Assembly: GCF_024494465.1 (NCBI RefSeq)
Contig: NZ_JAETXM010000005.1
Coordinates: 62,001-126,000, forward strand
Direction of reading: 5' to 3'
Length of the DNA: 64,000 bases
Source: Bacillus sp. V3B
Lineage (GTDB): Bacteria; Bacillota; Bacilli; Bacillales; Cytobacillaceae
In this document: piece by piece, positions 43,548 through 51,088 of the stretch
How positions within the stretch are numbered: position 1 is the first letter of the stretch
Layout of the letters: every line of letters starts with the position of its first letter
Made by a program: the position numbers and the translations under genes
Notes under the pieces: model-generated
The model's database searches: none
What the model was told of the DNA's origin: nothing
What the model saw: the letters and a program-made list of their open reading frames with translations, nothing else

Positions 43548-44363
43548 GTGAAGAAAGTAATTGTCTTAACAGCTCTGTTCGCGCTACTTCCGCTTCTATT
43601 GTTCCCTAAGGTAAACGTATTTGCTCAAACCCTTGAGCATGTTCAAATATATGGAGTTAAGCAGGAAGGTTCTTACTACGATATGGGCATGAAATTTGGT
43701 GTTTCAAAACTAGACTTAGAGAAAATGAGTCGTCAATCCTCAGTGCAGACAGGAGAAACACTCATAATTCCTGAAATAATTACAAGCTACAATATGGGTA
43801 TGAAATTTGGTGTTTCAAAACTAGACTTAGAGAAAATGAGTCGTCAATCCTCAGTGCAGACAGGAGAAACACTCATAATTCCTGAAATAATTACAAGCTA
43901 CAATATGGGTATGAAATTTGGCGCTTTAAAACTAGACTTAGAGAAAATGAGTCGTCAATCTTCAGTACAGACAGGAGAAAAGCCCATAATTCCTGAAACG
44001 ATTACAAGCGAGGAGAAAGAATTGTTAGCTCGTCTTGTGACAGCGGAAGCAAAAGGTGAGCCATATGAAGGGAAAGTGGAGGTTGCGACAGTTGTGTTAA
44101 ATCGAGTTGACCATGAACAATACCCAGATACAATTGAAGAAGTGATTTATGAAAAAAGACAATTCCAACCAGTCGACAATGGAACGATCAATAAACCAGC
44201 CGTAAAAGAGGCAGAAAAGGCTGTGAATGAAGCAATTGTATTAGAAATGGAAGGGGAGGGAAATGATTCATTAAATTTCTATAATCCCAAAATAGTAGAC
44301 AGCAAGTGGCACCGATCGAAAACAGTAACTGCTAGAATCGGTGACCATGTATTTACAAAATAA
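43548..44363 (+). CDS. SleB/CwlJ-like cell wall hydrolase with repeated LysM-like segments
   Basis: 271-aa secreted hydrolase. Signal peptide MKKVIVLTALFALLPLLLFP to VFAQ (cut near residue 27). Then come three copies of a 37-residue segment (MGMKFGVSKLDLEKM to IIPEIIT, at about 46-156), which look like the second half of LysM peptidoglycan-binding modules. The Hydrolase_2 domain follows (about 160-271: LLARLVTAEAKGEPYEGKVE, VATVVLNRV, FQPVDNGTINKP, HVFTK), with the catalytic Glu in AEAKGEPYEG. SleB relatives cleave spore cortex; YkvT-like ones act on vegetative wall. The GTG start follows AGGAGGGG. The repeats are near-identical at DNA level. Confidence 0.88.
   Translation: MKKVIVLTALFALLPLLLFPKVNVFAQTLEHVQIYGVKQEGSYYDMGMKFGVSKLDLEKMSRQSSVQTGETLIIPEIITSYNMGMKFGVSKLDLEKMSRQSSVQTGETLIIPEIITSYNMGMKFGALKLDLEKMSRQSSVQTGEKPIIPETITSEEKELLARLVTAEAKGEPYEGKVEVATVVLNRVDHEQYPDTIEEVIYEKRQFQPVDNGTINKPAVKEAEKAVNEAIVLEMEGEGNDSLNFYNPKIVDSKWHRSKTVTARIGDHVFTK
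43683..44015 (+). repeat. tandem repeat, 111-bp unit, three copies
   Basis: Units start at 43683, 43794 and 43905 (ATGGGCATG/ATGGGTATG). The first two are nearly identical; the third has about ten changes. Each adds exactly 37 codons, so copy-number change would keep the frame. Confidence 0.95.
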
Positions 44364-44390
44364 CTCCGTTTGGTAGCGGAGTTATTTTAT
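44362..44390 (+). terminator. terminator of the hydrolase gene
   Basis: AACTCCG pairs with CGGAGTT around an 8-base loop, followed by ATTTTAT; it overlaps the stop codon. Confidence 0.75.
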
Positions 44391-44479
44391 ATACAAAAAT
44401 AATTTTTATTACATAAGGGATATGACTCACCTGTTGCTCTATATAAATGAAAGAAAGTAATTATTTAAGCCACCCCGTT

Positions 44480-44896
44480 TTATTCAATCATATCGACAGA
44501 TTCTTTTTCTTTCCAAGCCTTGAACCGTTCTAATTCTGAGGAAATTTGTCTCACAGTAAAGCCAATGACGGCCACATCATCGAAAATCCCTAATCCGACA
44601 AGAAAGTCAGGTATTAAATCAACAGGGGAAACAAAATAAATAATCGTTGCAATCACCATGAGGATTGTTTTTTTCGAAATATCTTGATAATCCTTTTTGG
44701 ACCATGCTTTCACAAGCTCAAATAATAATTGTAATTTATCCCATACTTCATCAAGAGACTTTTTTTTGTAATCAGCTTTATGCAAGGCTTTCTTTAATAA
44801 ACTATTCATTTCTTCTGGATTTTCTACATAGCGTTTAGCTTTCCCCTCATATTTTTTATATCCCGTTTCATACTGTTCCTTACGAAATTTTTTCAT
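44480..44896 (-). CDS. YkvA family protein (DUF1232)
   Basis: 138-aa protein. The DUF1232 block YFVSPVDLIPDFLVGLGIFD, then DVAVIGF, lies at about 90-120, within two hydrophobic helices, preceded by a basic, Tyr-rich N-terminus. Function unknown; the family is widespread and probably membrane-associated. The ATG at 44896 is 8 bases after GGGAG and preferred over an upstream in-frame GTG on the ribosome binding site. Confidence 0.82.
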   Translation of the reverse strand: MKKFRKEQYETGYKKYEGKAKRYVENPEEMNSLLKKALHKADYKKKSLDEVWDKLQLLFELVKAWSKKDYQDISKKTILMVIATIIYFVSPVDLIPDFLVGLGIFDDVAVIGFTVRQISSELERFKAWKEKESVDMIE

Positions 44897-45095
44897 GTGC
44901 TTCACTCCCTTTCTTTAGTATACATCACCAGAACGGGAGCATACAGTTATCATTTTGTTTGGGGATATCTGTTCTATTAGGAAAGAAATATGGAGGAATT
45001 TATTTCCTGATCATATTTTTTATTGCAAACAATTGTCTGTAGCGATAAGATTTGTTATGAGTGAAATTTGAATAGGATTAAAGTGAGGAAACGAT

Positions 45096-46679
45096 ATGTC
45101 GAAAAAATTTATAGAGGAAGTACAATCAAGACGTACTTTCGCCATTATATCCCATCCGGATGCTGGAAAGACAACCTTAACGGAAAAGCTACTGCTTTTC
45201 GGGGGAGCTATTCGTGATGCAGGTACGGTAAAAGGAAAGAAAACAGGAAAATATGCTACAAGTGATTGGATGGAAATCGAAAAGCAACGGGGAATATCTG
45301 TCACATCAAGTGTCATGCAGTTTGATTATGCTGGGGCTCGAGTGAATATTTTGGATACACCTGGGCACCAAGATTTTAGTGAAGATACGTATCGAACGTT
45401 AACGGCTGTTGATAGTGCTGTTATGATCATTGATTCAGCAAAAGGGATTGAAGCGCAAACTTTAAAACTGTTTAAAGTTTGCCGGTTAAGAGGGATTCCT
45501 ATTTTTACATTTATTAATAAACTGGACCGTGATGGAAGACCTCCGCTTGAATTGTTGGCAGAGCTTGAAGAGGTCATGGGACTTGAATCCTATCCGATGA
45601 ATTGGCCGATTGGAATGGGAAAAGAATTTCTCGGTATTTATGATCGTTTTAATAACCGGATTGAACAATTCCGTGTGGAAGAGTCAGATCGTTTTATATC
45701 GTTAAATGATGAAGGTGAAATTGAAGGAGATTCTCCGATTAAACAAAATACTTTGTACGATCAAACATTAGAAGAAGTGGAGCTCCTTAATGAAGCGGGT
45801 AATGAGTTTTCGAAAGAACGAATTGCAGATGGAATATTGACACCTGTATTTTTCGGGAGTGCTTTAGCCAACTTTGGTGTGCAAACGTTTTTGGAGACGT
45901 ATCTGCAGTTTGCACCATCACCACAGCCGCGAGAGTCGAGCGTAGGAAAAGCCGATCCGTTATCAGAGAATTTTTCTGGGTTTATTTTTAAAATCCAAGC
46001 CAATATGAACCCTGCTCACCGTGATCGAATTGCCTTTTTACGTATTTGTTCAGGAGAATTTGAACGAGGGATGACGGTTACGAATCCACGAACAGGTAAA
46101 CAAATAAAGCTTTCTCAATCTACTCAGTTTATGGCAGATGATCGTAGCACAGTGAATACAGCTGTAAGTGGGGACATCATTGGGCTTTATGATACGGGAA
46201 CCTACCAGATTGGTGATACATTGGTATCTGGGAAGCCTTTATTTCAATATGAAAAATTGCCACAATTTACACCAGAGCTGTTTGTTCGAGTAACGGCGAA
46301 AAACGTTATGAAGCAAAAGCATTTTCATAAAGGGATCGGACAATTGGTTCAAGAAGGGGCTATTCAGTTATATAAAACGGTCAAATATGAAGAGTACTTG
46401 CTTGGAGCAGTTGGTCAACTTCAGTTTGAAGTATTTGAACATCGGATGAAAAATGAATATAATGTGGATGTATTATTAGAGGGTCAAGGTTCAAAGATTG
46501 CTCGTTGGGTTGAAAATGATGAAATCAATGAAAATTTGTCAAGCTCACGTAGCCTTCTTGTTACCGATCGTTTTGAGAATAAAGTCTTTTTGTTTGAAAA
46601 TGATTTTGCTTTAAGATGGTTTCAAGATAAAAATCCTGATGTTAAGCTATATAATCCAATGGATGCAACAGAAAAATAA
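45096..46679 (+). CDS. prfC: peptide chain release factor 3
   Basis: GTPase that recycles RF1/RF2 from the ribosome after termination. The 527-aa protein has P-loop [15 protein letters not shown] (about 20-34), switch motifs [12 protein letters not shown] and [14 protein letters not shown], the guanine motif NKLDRDGR, then the beta-barrel domain and C-terminal RF3 domain. It begins with the RF3-like [20 protein letters not shown] rather than EF-G features. The ribosome binding site GTGAGGAAA precedes the ATG. I recall that B. subtilis lacks RF3, so its presence is lineage-informative. It is a single gene ending in a long hairpin. Confidence 0.95.
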   Translation: MSKKFIEEVQSRRTFAIISHPDAGKTTLTEKLLLFGGAIRDAGTVKGKKTGKYATSDWMEIEKQRGISVTSSVMQFDYAGARVNILDTPGHQDFSEDTYRTLTAVDSAVMIIDSAKGIEAQTLKLFKVCRLRGIPIFTFINKLDRDGRPPLELLAELEEVMGLESYPMNWPIGMGKEFLGIYDRFNNRIEQFRVEESDRFISLNDEGEIEGDSPIKQNTLYDQTLEEVELLNEAGNEFSKERIADGILTPVFFGSALANFGVQTFLETYLQFAPSPQPRESSVGKADPLSENFSGFIFKIQANMNPAHRDRIAFLRICSGEFERGMTVTNPRTGKQIKLSQSTQFMADDRSTVNTAVSGDIIGLYDTGTYQIGDTLVSGKPLFQYEKLPQFTPELFVRVTAKNVMKQKHFHKGIGQLVQEGAIQLYKTVKYEEYLLGAVGQLQFEVFEHRMKNEYNVDVLLEGQGSKIARWVENDEINENLSSSRSLLVTDRFENKVFLFENDFALRWFQDKNPDVKLYNPMDATEK

Positions 46680-46691
46680 ATAAATGATAAG

Positions 46692-46810
46692 AGGCAGACT
46701 CATAAGGTATATGACTCCCACAAAACAATTAATATCTAGGTGCTTAACAAATGATTGTAACTAGATATTAATTGTGGGGTTTAAACCTTTCTTTAAGGGT
46801 CTGCCTTTTT
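46692..46810 (+). terminator. very long composite hairpin after prfC
   Basis: Outer arms AGGCAGAC and GTCTGCCT (ending in five T), middle CCCAC/GTGGGG, and a 15-bp perfect inner stem (46725-46739 with 46761-46775) make a 119-base imperfect palindrome. It should terminate prfC, but it is far longer than a usual terminator and may be a small inserted palindromic element. Confidence 0.65.
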
Positions 46811-46925
46811 GTTATGGAAATCAATAGAAGTCATCTTATTCTATTTATTCTATTGACGTCATTATATAAAGATAATATATTAATAACATTGTTTAATGCA
46901 TAAAAGTGTTTAAGCGAAAAAATAT

Positions 46926-47166
46926 ATTGGTATAAAGAAGCAAAACTTCATCCAAAGAATTTATCGCGTGTTTTGGAGGATGCTGGGGCACGGTAGTCAA
47001 TCCTCTTGTTCCCTGGGGTGTTTGTGGAGTCTTTCTTACAGGTGTTTTAGGCGTTTCAACGATTGATTATTTTCCATTTGCCTTCTTTTGTTTAATATCT
47101 CCTATTTTAACGATCTTATTTGGAATCACAGGTTTAACAATTACAAGTGAATCGAAATCGGAATGA
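46926..47166 (+). pseudogene. C-terminal relic of an NhaC-type Na+/H+ antiporter
   Basis: One frame reads YWYKEAKLHPKNLSRVLEDA, then shifts by one base near GGGG at 46984-46987. It continues GTVVNPLVPWGVCGVFLTGV, LGVSTIDYFPFAFFCLISPI, and LFGITGLTITSESKSE to a stop at 47164-47166. The LSRxLEDxGTVxxPLxPWxxCG pattern is the C-terminal end of NhaC antiporters. The remaining 350 or so residues are missing, and the fragment carries a frameshift. Confidence 0.75.
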
Positions 47167-47227
47167 GTGGTTTGAGGGGAACCTTTTTTCAAAATAATCA
47201 TATCTTGTTAACAAATGAATTGTTCGA

Positions 47228-47353
47228 TCAAAGGGGAGTAGCTTTTAGGAGAGCCTAAAATAAAGTCGTCATTTCATGGATGTATTTCCATCGGCTTTGT
47301 TGGCATGTGATGCTTTGCAAGACCTTTGCCTAGTGGCAAAGGTCTATTTGTTT
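47228..47353 (+). promoter_or_regulatory. yybP-ykoY (manganese) riboswitch with terminator
   Basis: AAAGGGGAGTAGC at 47231, a variable arm, then CATCGGC, GTTGGCAT and GCAAGACCTTTGCC match the Mn-sensing yybP-ykoY aptamer. The closing GACCTTTGCC/GGCAAAGGTC hairpin (47321-47344) with TATTTG and seven T is the terminator. Manganese binding should favour read-through into the TerC-type exporter that follows. Confidence 0.92.
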
Positions 47354-47431
47354 TTTTGTTCTTTGATTACCATGAATTACTATATTGCCATCTCGGTCAA
47401 TATCGAACAATAATAATTGGAGGCGATATAG

Positions 47432-48199
47432 GTGGAGATGAGTATGTTATTAGAATATGGTTGGGTATTATTAGTATTAGTTGGTTTAGAAGGTATTTTG
47501 GCAGCTGATAACGCTGTTGTCATGGCTGTCATGGTTAAGCATTTGCCGGCTGAACAGCGAAGAAAAGCATTGTTTTATGGATTGCTTGGAGCATTTGTAT
47601 TCCGCTTTGCCACTCTTTTTATGATTTCTTATTTAGCTGATGTTTGGCAGGTACAAGCAATAGGAGCCTTATACTTATTATTCATTGCTTTTCATAATTT
47701 ATATGGTAAATTTAGCGGTAAGGAGAAGGAACATAAAGTAAAGGGGAAGAGAACCTCCTCGTTTTGGATGACGGTCTTAAAAGTAGAGCTGGCTGATATT
47801 GCCTTTGCGATTGATTCTATGTTAGCAGCAGTAGCCCTTGCTGTAACGTTAGAGCCGACAGGTTGGTTTACCGTTGGTGGAATTGATGGAGGTCAATTCA
47901 TCGTGATGTTTTTAGGCGGAATTATCGGCTTGGTGATTATGCGTTTTGCTGCCACTTGGTTTGTTACGTTACTCCATGCAAGACCTACACTTGAGACAGC
48001 TGCATTTCTTATCGTCGGCTGGGTTGGGGTAAAGCTTGCTGTTTTTACACTAGCGCATCCAGATGTTGGGATTCTTAATCATCATTTTCCTGAATCGACA
48101 GGATGGAAACTCGTTTTTTGGATCGTCTTAATTTTCATTGCAGTTGGAGGTTATGTTCTTTCAGGAAAAAAAGGGAATAAACCGATCATAGAAAATTAA
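47432..48199 (+). CDS. TerC family membrane protein, probable manganese exporter
   Basis: 255-aa protein with seven or so membrane helices. TerC marks are LEGILAADNAVVMAVMVKHL (helix 1-2, with the conserved Asp/Asn) and VLKVELADIAFAIDSMLAAV (second conserved Glu/Asp). It is close to B. subtilis YceF/YkoY (MeeF/MeeY), which export Mn and support metal loading of exoenzymes. The GTG start lies 8 bases after GGAGG. Placement behind a Mn riboswitch strongly supports a manganese role. Confidence 0.92.
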   Translation: MEMSMLLEYGWVLLVLVGLEGILAADNAVVMAVMVKHLPAEQRRKALFYGLLGAFVFRFATLFMISYLADVWQVQAIGALYLLFIAFHNLYGKFSGKEKEHKVKGKRTSSFWMTVLKVELADIAFAIDSMLAAVALAVTLEPTGWFTVGGIDGGQFIVMFLGGIIGLVIMRFAATWFVTLLHARPTLETAAFLIVGWVGVKLAVFTLAHPDVGILNHHFPESTGWKLVFWIVLIFIAVGGYVLSGKKGNKPIIEN

Positions 48200-48260
48200 A
48201 TGATGTTCATTTTCGGTGCTCAGTGACATCGAAAATGGACTTGTTTTTATAAATACTTAA

Positions 48261-48288
48261 AAAAAAGTCCGGAAAACCGGACCTTTTT
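48261..48288. terminator. terminator between TerC and SASP genes
   Basis: GTCCGG pairs with CCGGAC around AAAA, flanked by an A-run and a T-run, so it can serve both convergent genes. Confidence 0.75.
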
Positions 48289-48305
48289 CCATTTAATATG
48301 TGATT

Positions 48306-48506
48306 TTACAGTTGATTTTTTCCTGATAATTGTGTTTGTGCTTGTTGAACTAATCGTTTAGTAATTTCTCCACCAACGGATCCATTTGCACGAGAAACGG
48401 TATCTGAACCTAAATGAACACCAAATTCTCCAGCAATTTCATATTTCACTTGATCAAGATATTGTTCAATTCCAGGAACGAGTAGTTTATTACTGCTTCT
48501 AGACAT
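48306..48506 (-). CDS. alpha/beta-type small acid-soluble spore protein (classical)
   Basis: 66-aa spore DNA-binding protein with the standard layout: [14 protein letters not shown], the germination-protease site [31 protein letters not shown] and LVQQAQTQL. The ribosome binding site is AGGAG. On the minus strand CATAATA at 48564-48570 resembles a sigma-G -10; the -35 is less clear. It pairs functionally with the divergent SASP at 15957. Confidence 0.95.
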   Translation of the reverse strand: MSRSSNKLLVPGIEQYLDQVKYEIAGEFGVHLGSDTVSRANGSVGGEITKRLVQQAQTQLSGKNQL

Positions 48507-48563
48507 CTATTCCAACTCCTATAAAATAATTTTTACAACCAGAGTAAATTTTCTCTGTACAAG

Positions 48564-48570
48564 TATTATG
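48564..48570 (-). promoter_or_regulatory. candidate sigma-G -10 of the SASP gene
   Basis: CATAATA on the minus strand, about 58 bases before the SASP ATG, fits the forespore sigma-G -10. No strong -35 is seen 17 bases upstream, so the call is tentative. Confidence 0.4.
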
Positions 48571-48804
48571 AGTAGTTTATGAAATTTCATGAATGGTAAT
48601 GTTTATCGGGAATGGTATTTCTATAATAAGAACGTTTTGAATGATAATCACTGTTCACCTCTAACAATCGTCTTGTATTTTTCTTCTGTTTTTTACAGAA
48701 AAGTAATAAACCGAAAAAAATTTTCGGTAAATTTCCTTATATTCTTTAAAAAATAGGTAATATTCATTAAGATAGGATTAGCGAGTTGGGAAAGGAATTA
48801 CAGT

Positions 48805-50163
48805 ATGTGGCATAAGCTAAAACTTAAACTAGATAATATAACCCCTGCACAAGCGATTATTTCTTTTTATTTTATAGCAGTGACTGTGTCGGTGTTATTA
48901 CTTCGAATCCCTGCTGTTCATCAGGAGGGTATTGAAGTCTCATTATTAGATACTATCTTTACTGCGATTAGTTCTGTAAGTGTGACAGGTTTGACTGTCC
49001 TGAATATATCGGAGACATATAGTACCTTCGGTATATTTGTTCTTATGTTTGTTTTCCAATTTGGGGGCATAGGGGTCATGTCACTCGGGACTTTTGTTTG
49101 GCTTTTAATTGGGAAGAAAATTGGGTTGCGGGGAAGAAAGTTGATTATGGTTGACCATAATCAGTCAAATTTAGCTGGACTTGTGGCTCTTATTCGGGAA
49201 ATTTTAAAGATCATTTTATTGATTGAATTCTTTGGGACACTTATTCTTGGTTTTCATTTTTTACAATACTACCCAACTACAGGTGAAGCCTTTTTGCATG
49301 GGGTATTTGCCTCTATAAGTGCAACGACAAATGCCGGTCTAGATATTACAGGGGCGTCACTGGAGCCATATGCAAATGATTATTTTGTTCAATTCATTAC
49401 TATTATTTTATTGACCCTTGGTGCGATTGGTTTTCCTGTATTGATTGAACTGAAAAACTATCTTTTTCATAAGGAAGCTTTTTCACTTCCATTTCGTTTT
49501 TCACTGTTCACCAAGTTAACAACAATCACATTTGTAGCACTCCTTTTCTTTGGAACCTTATTTATTATTTTGTTGGAATTCCAGCATTATTTTAAAGGGA
49601 TGGTTTGGCATAAAGCCTTTTTCTATGCCTTTTTTCAATCGGCGACAACGAGAAGTGGGGGGTTGGCAACAATGGATGTTAGTGAATTTACCGATCCAAC
49701 GCTTCTTTTTATCAGTTTACTCATGTTTATTGGTGCTTCACCGAGCTCTGTCGGTGGAGGAATTCGAACAACTACTTTAGCACTTAATATGTTGTTTTTA
49801 TTTCATTTTGCTCGTGGAAAGCGTAATATTAAGATTTTTAGAAGAGAAATACATGAGGATGATATCACAAAGGCTCTTGCGGTTACGCTACTCGCCATTT
49901 TTCTTTGTTTTACATCGATTATTATTCTTTCGATTACAGAGCAACACTCGATTATAGAAATCATCTTTGAAGTATGTTCAGCATTTGGAACAACGGGTTT
50001 GTCCATGGGGATTACACCCGACTTATCTACATTTGGAAAATGGACTATTATGATTCTTATGTTTATCGGCCGAATTGGAGTCGTGTCATTTTTATTATTA
50101 ATTCGGGGAAAAGAACAAGATGTGAATTATCATTATCCGAAAGAACGAATTATCATTGGTTAA
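48805..50163 (+). CDS. potassium uptake channel subunit (KtrB/KtrD, Trk family)
   Basis: 452-aa K+ translocating subunit with four pore-loop repeats and selectivity-filter sequences SVSVTGLTV, SATTNAGLD, SATTRSGGL and SAFGTTGLS, each contributing the filter Gly. The regulatory NAD/ATP-binding partner (KtrA/KtrC) is not encoded here. GGGAAAGG lies about 12 bases before the ATG. The 300-base upstream gap has a small hairpin (ACCGAAAA/TTTTCGGT) but no c-di-AMP (ydaO) riboswitch that I can recognise. Confidence 0.92.
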   Translation: MWHKLKLKLDNITPAQAIISFYFIAVTVSVLLLRIPAVHQEGIEVSLLDTIFTAISSVSVTGLTVLNISETYSTFGIFVLMFVFQFGGIGVMSLGTFVWLLIGKKIGLRGRKLIMVDHNQSNLAGLVALIREILKIILLIEFFGTLILGFHFLQYYPTTGEAFLHGVFASISATTNAGLDITGASLEPYANDYFVQFITIILLTLGAIGFPVLIELKNYLFHKEAFSLPFRFSLFTKLTTITFVALLFFGTLFIILLEFQHYFKGMVWHKAFFYAFFQSATTRSGGLATMDVSEFTDPTLLFISLLMFIGASPSSVGGGIRTTTLALNMLFLFHFARGKRNIKIFRREIHEDDITKALAVTLLAIFLCFTSIIILSITEQHSIIEIIFEVCSAFGTTGLSMGITPDLSTFGKWTIMILMFIGRIGVVSFLLLIRGKEQDVNYHYPKERIIIG

Positions 50164-50251
50164 AGAGGGACTCTCCTTACCATTCATTTTTGTATATTTC
50201 ATCTATCAAGTGGAGATGCCTAGCAGTGACAAGGCACCTCCATTTTTTTTA

Positions 50252-50590
50252 TTAGTCTGTTCCCTTGTTGCCAACATTTTTAGTAGGATGCATAAAGAGG
50301 CCAGACTGTGGTAGTTTGGTGTTTTCAAGTAGTTCATTATTTTCTGCAGTATTCCAACCGATGTCATTAGTTGGATGGACCCATTCACTGCCGGACATGA
50401 CGGTTGGATCTGTCTTCTCGCTCCAACTTTCTAATGGAGATTCTTTAGATGTATAATGACTGTCACCAATGGTTACCCCAAATGAATTGACAAATGGAGG
50501 TTTCATTTGTATTTCAGTTCCTTTAAAACTAGGAGCGTTTATTTGATGAGGCAATGTCTCATCAATGTCAATTCTTTTGTTTCTTTTCAT
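50252..50590 (-). CDS. small hydrophilic protein (DUF3905-like)
   Basis: 112-aa protein with no membrane segment, rich in Pro, Asn and Trp. The blocks PPFVNSFGVTIGDSHY, ESWSEKTDPTVMSGSEWVHP and NDIGWNTAENNELLE look like the DUF3905 family I remember from spore formers; function unknown. The ATG at 50590 is 8 bases after AAAGGG; a start 3 codons earlier is less well placed. It is divergent from the two small genes at 50729. Confidence 0.72.
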   Translation of the reverse strand: MKRNKRIDIDETLPHQINAPSFKGTEIQMKPPFVNSFGVTIGDSHYTSKESPLESWSEKTDPTVMSGSEWVHPTNDIGWNTAENNELLENTKLPQSGLFMHPTKNVGNKGTD

Positions 50591-50728
50591 TGTGCTCATC
50601 CCTTTTTAGTTTATTTTCTACTATCACTCATCGTTTATTTACTGAAAAAAAAGGAAGTAGAAGTGTTGAATGAAATCTTTCTAAGTGTAGAAAATATGTT
50701 TGTACTGAACTAAAGGGAGGAATTAAAA

Positions 50729-50890
50729 ATGACAAAAAGAAAAGCAGAATTTGATGCGGCTGAAAAGCATACAAAAACACCGAAAAAAAATATTCAAGAA
50801 ACAGAGTTTTCAGCTGAATTTAGTCATGGTGAAAACCCACTTAAAGGGGCTAACCGTAATTCAAAACAAGGTCGGGAGGGAAGAAGCTAA
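50729..50890 (+). CDS. small basic protein, 53 aa, first of a pair
   Basis: Begins MTKRKAEFDAAEKHTKTPKK, contains ETEFSAEFSHGENPL and ends NRNSKQGREGRS. It is highly charged, without Cys or a membrane segment, as seen in minor spore proteins, but matches no named Ssp that I recall. AAAGGGAGG lies 7 bases before the ATG. Its final codons contain the GGAGGG used by the next gene, so the two are one unit. Confidence 0.7.
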   Translation: MTKRKAEFDAAEKHTKTPKKNIQETEFSAEFSHGENPLKGANRNSKQGREGRS

Positions 50891-50892
50891 AT

Positions 50893-51033
50893 ATGAAAAA
50901 ATCAGCTGAAAAACAAAATAAAAAAACGTCTGAAAATGTTGAATTTGGAATGGAGTTTGGCGACTTGAATGCAAGTAAGCTTTATGAAGTTCCATTTATG
51001 ACGAAAGAGAAGTCAAGTGAAAAAAAGAAATAA
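50893..51033 (+). CDS. small charged protein, 46 aa, second of a pair
   Basis: Begins MKKSAEKQNKKTSENVEFGM, continues EFGDLNASKLYEVPFMTKEK and ends SSEKKK. It starts 2 bases after the stop of its neighbour and uses the ribosome binding site inside it. Both proteins share a short E-F-x-x-E-F pattern (EFSAEFS, EFGMEFG). Probably sporulation-linked by composition and surroundings; no family can be named. A 14-bp terminator follows. Confidence 0.7.
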   Translation: MKKSAEKQNKKTSENVEFGMEFGDLNASKLYEVPFMTKEKSSEKKK

Positions 51034-51040
51034 TCATCAT

Positions 51041-51082
51041 AAGAATGGCCCCTCTAACTTAGATGTTGGAGGGGCCATTCTT
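51041..51082. terminator. bidirectional terminator
   Basis: AAGAATGGCCCCTC pairs perfectly with GAGGGGCCATTCTT, 14-base loop, between convergent units. Confidence 0.88.
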
Positions 51083-51088
51083 ACAGGG

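Noticed and set aside
43683-44015. CRISPR-like periodicity
   Set aside because: The 111-bp repeats are in-frame coding units without spacers; no other array-like repeat exists in the window.
48507-48804. possible c-di-AMP (ydaO) riboswitch before the Ktr/Trk gene
   Set aside because: Expected from B. subtilis ktrAB, but I find none of the conserved core blocks; only a short ACCGAAAA/TTTTCGGT hairpin is present.
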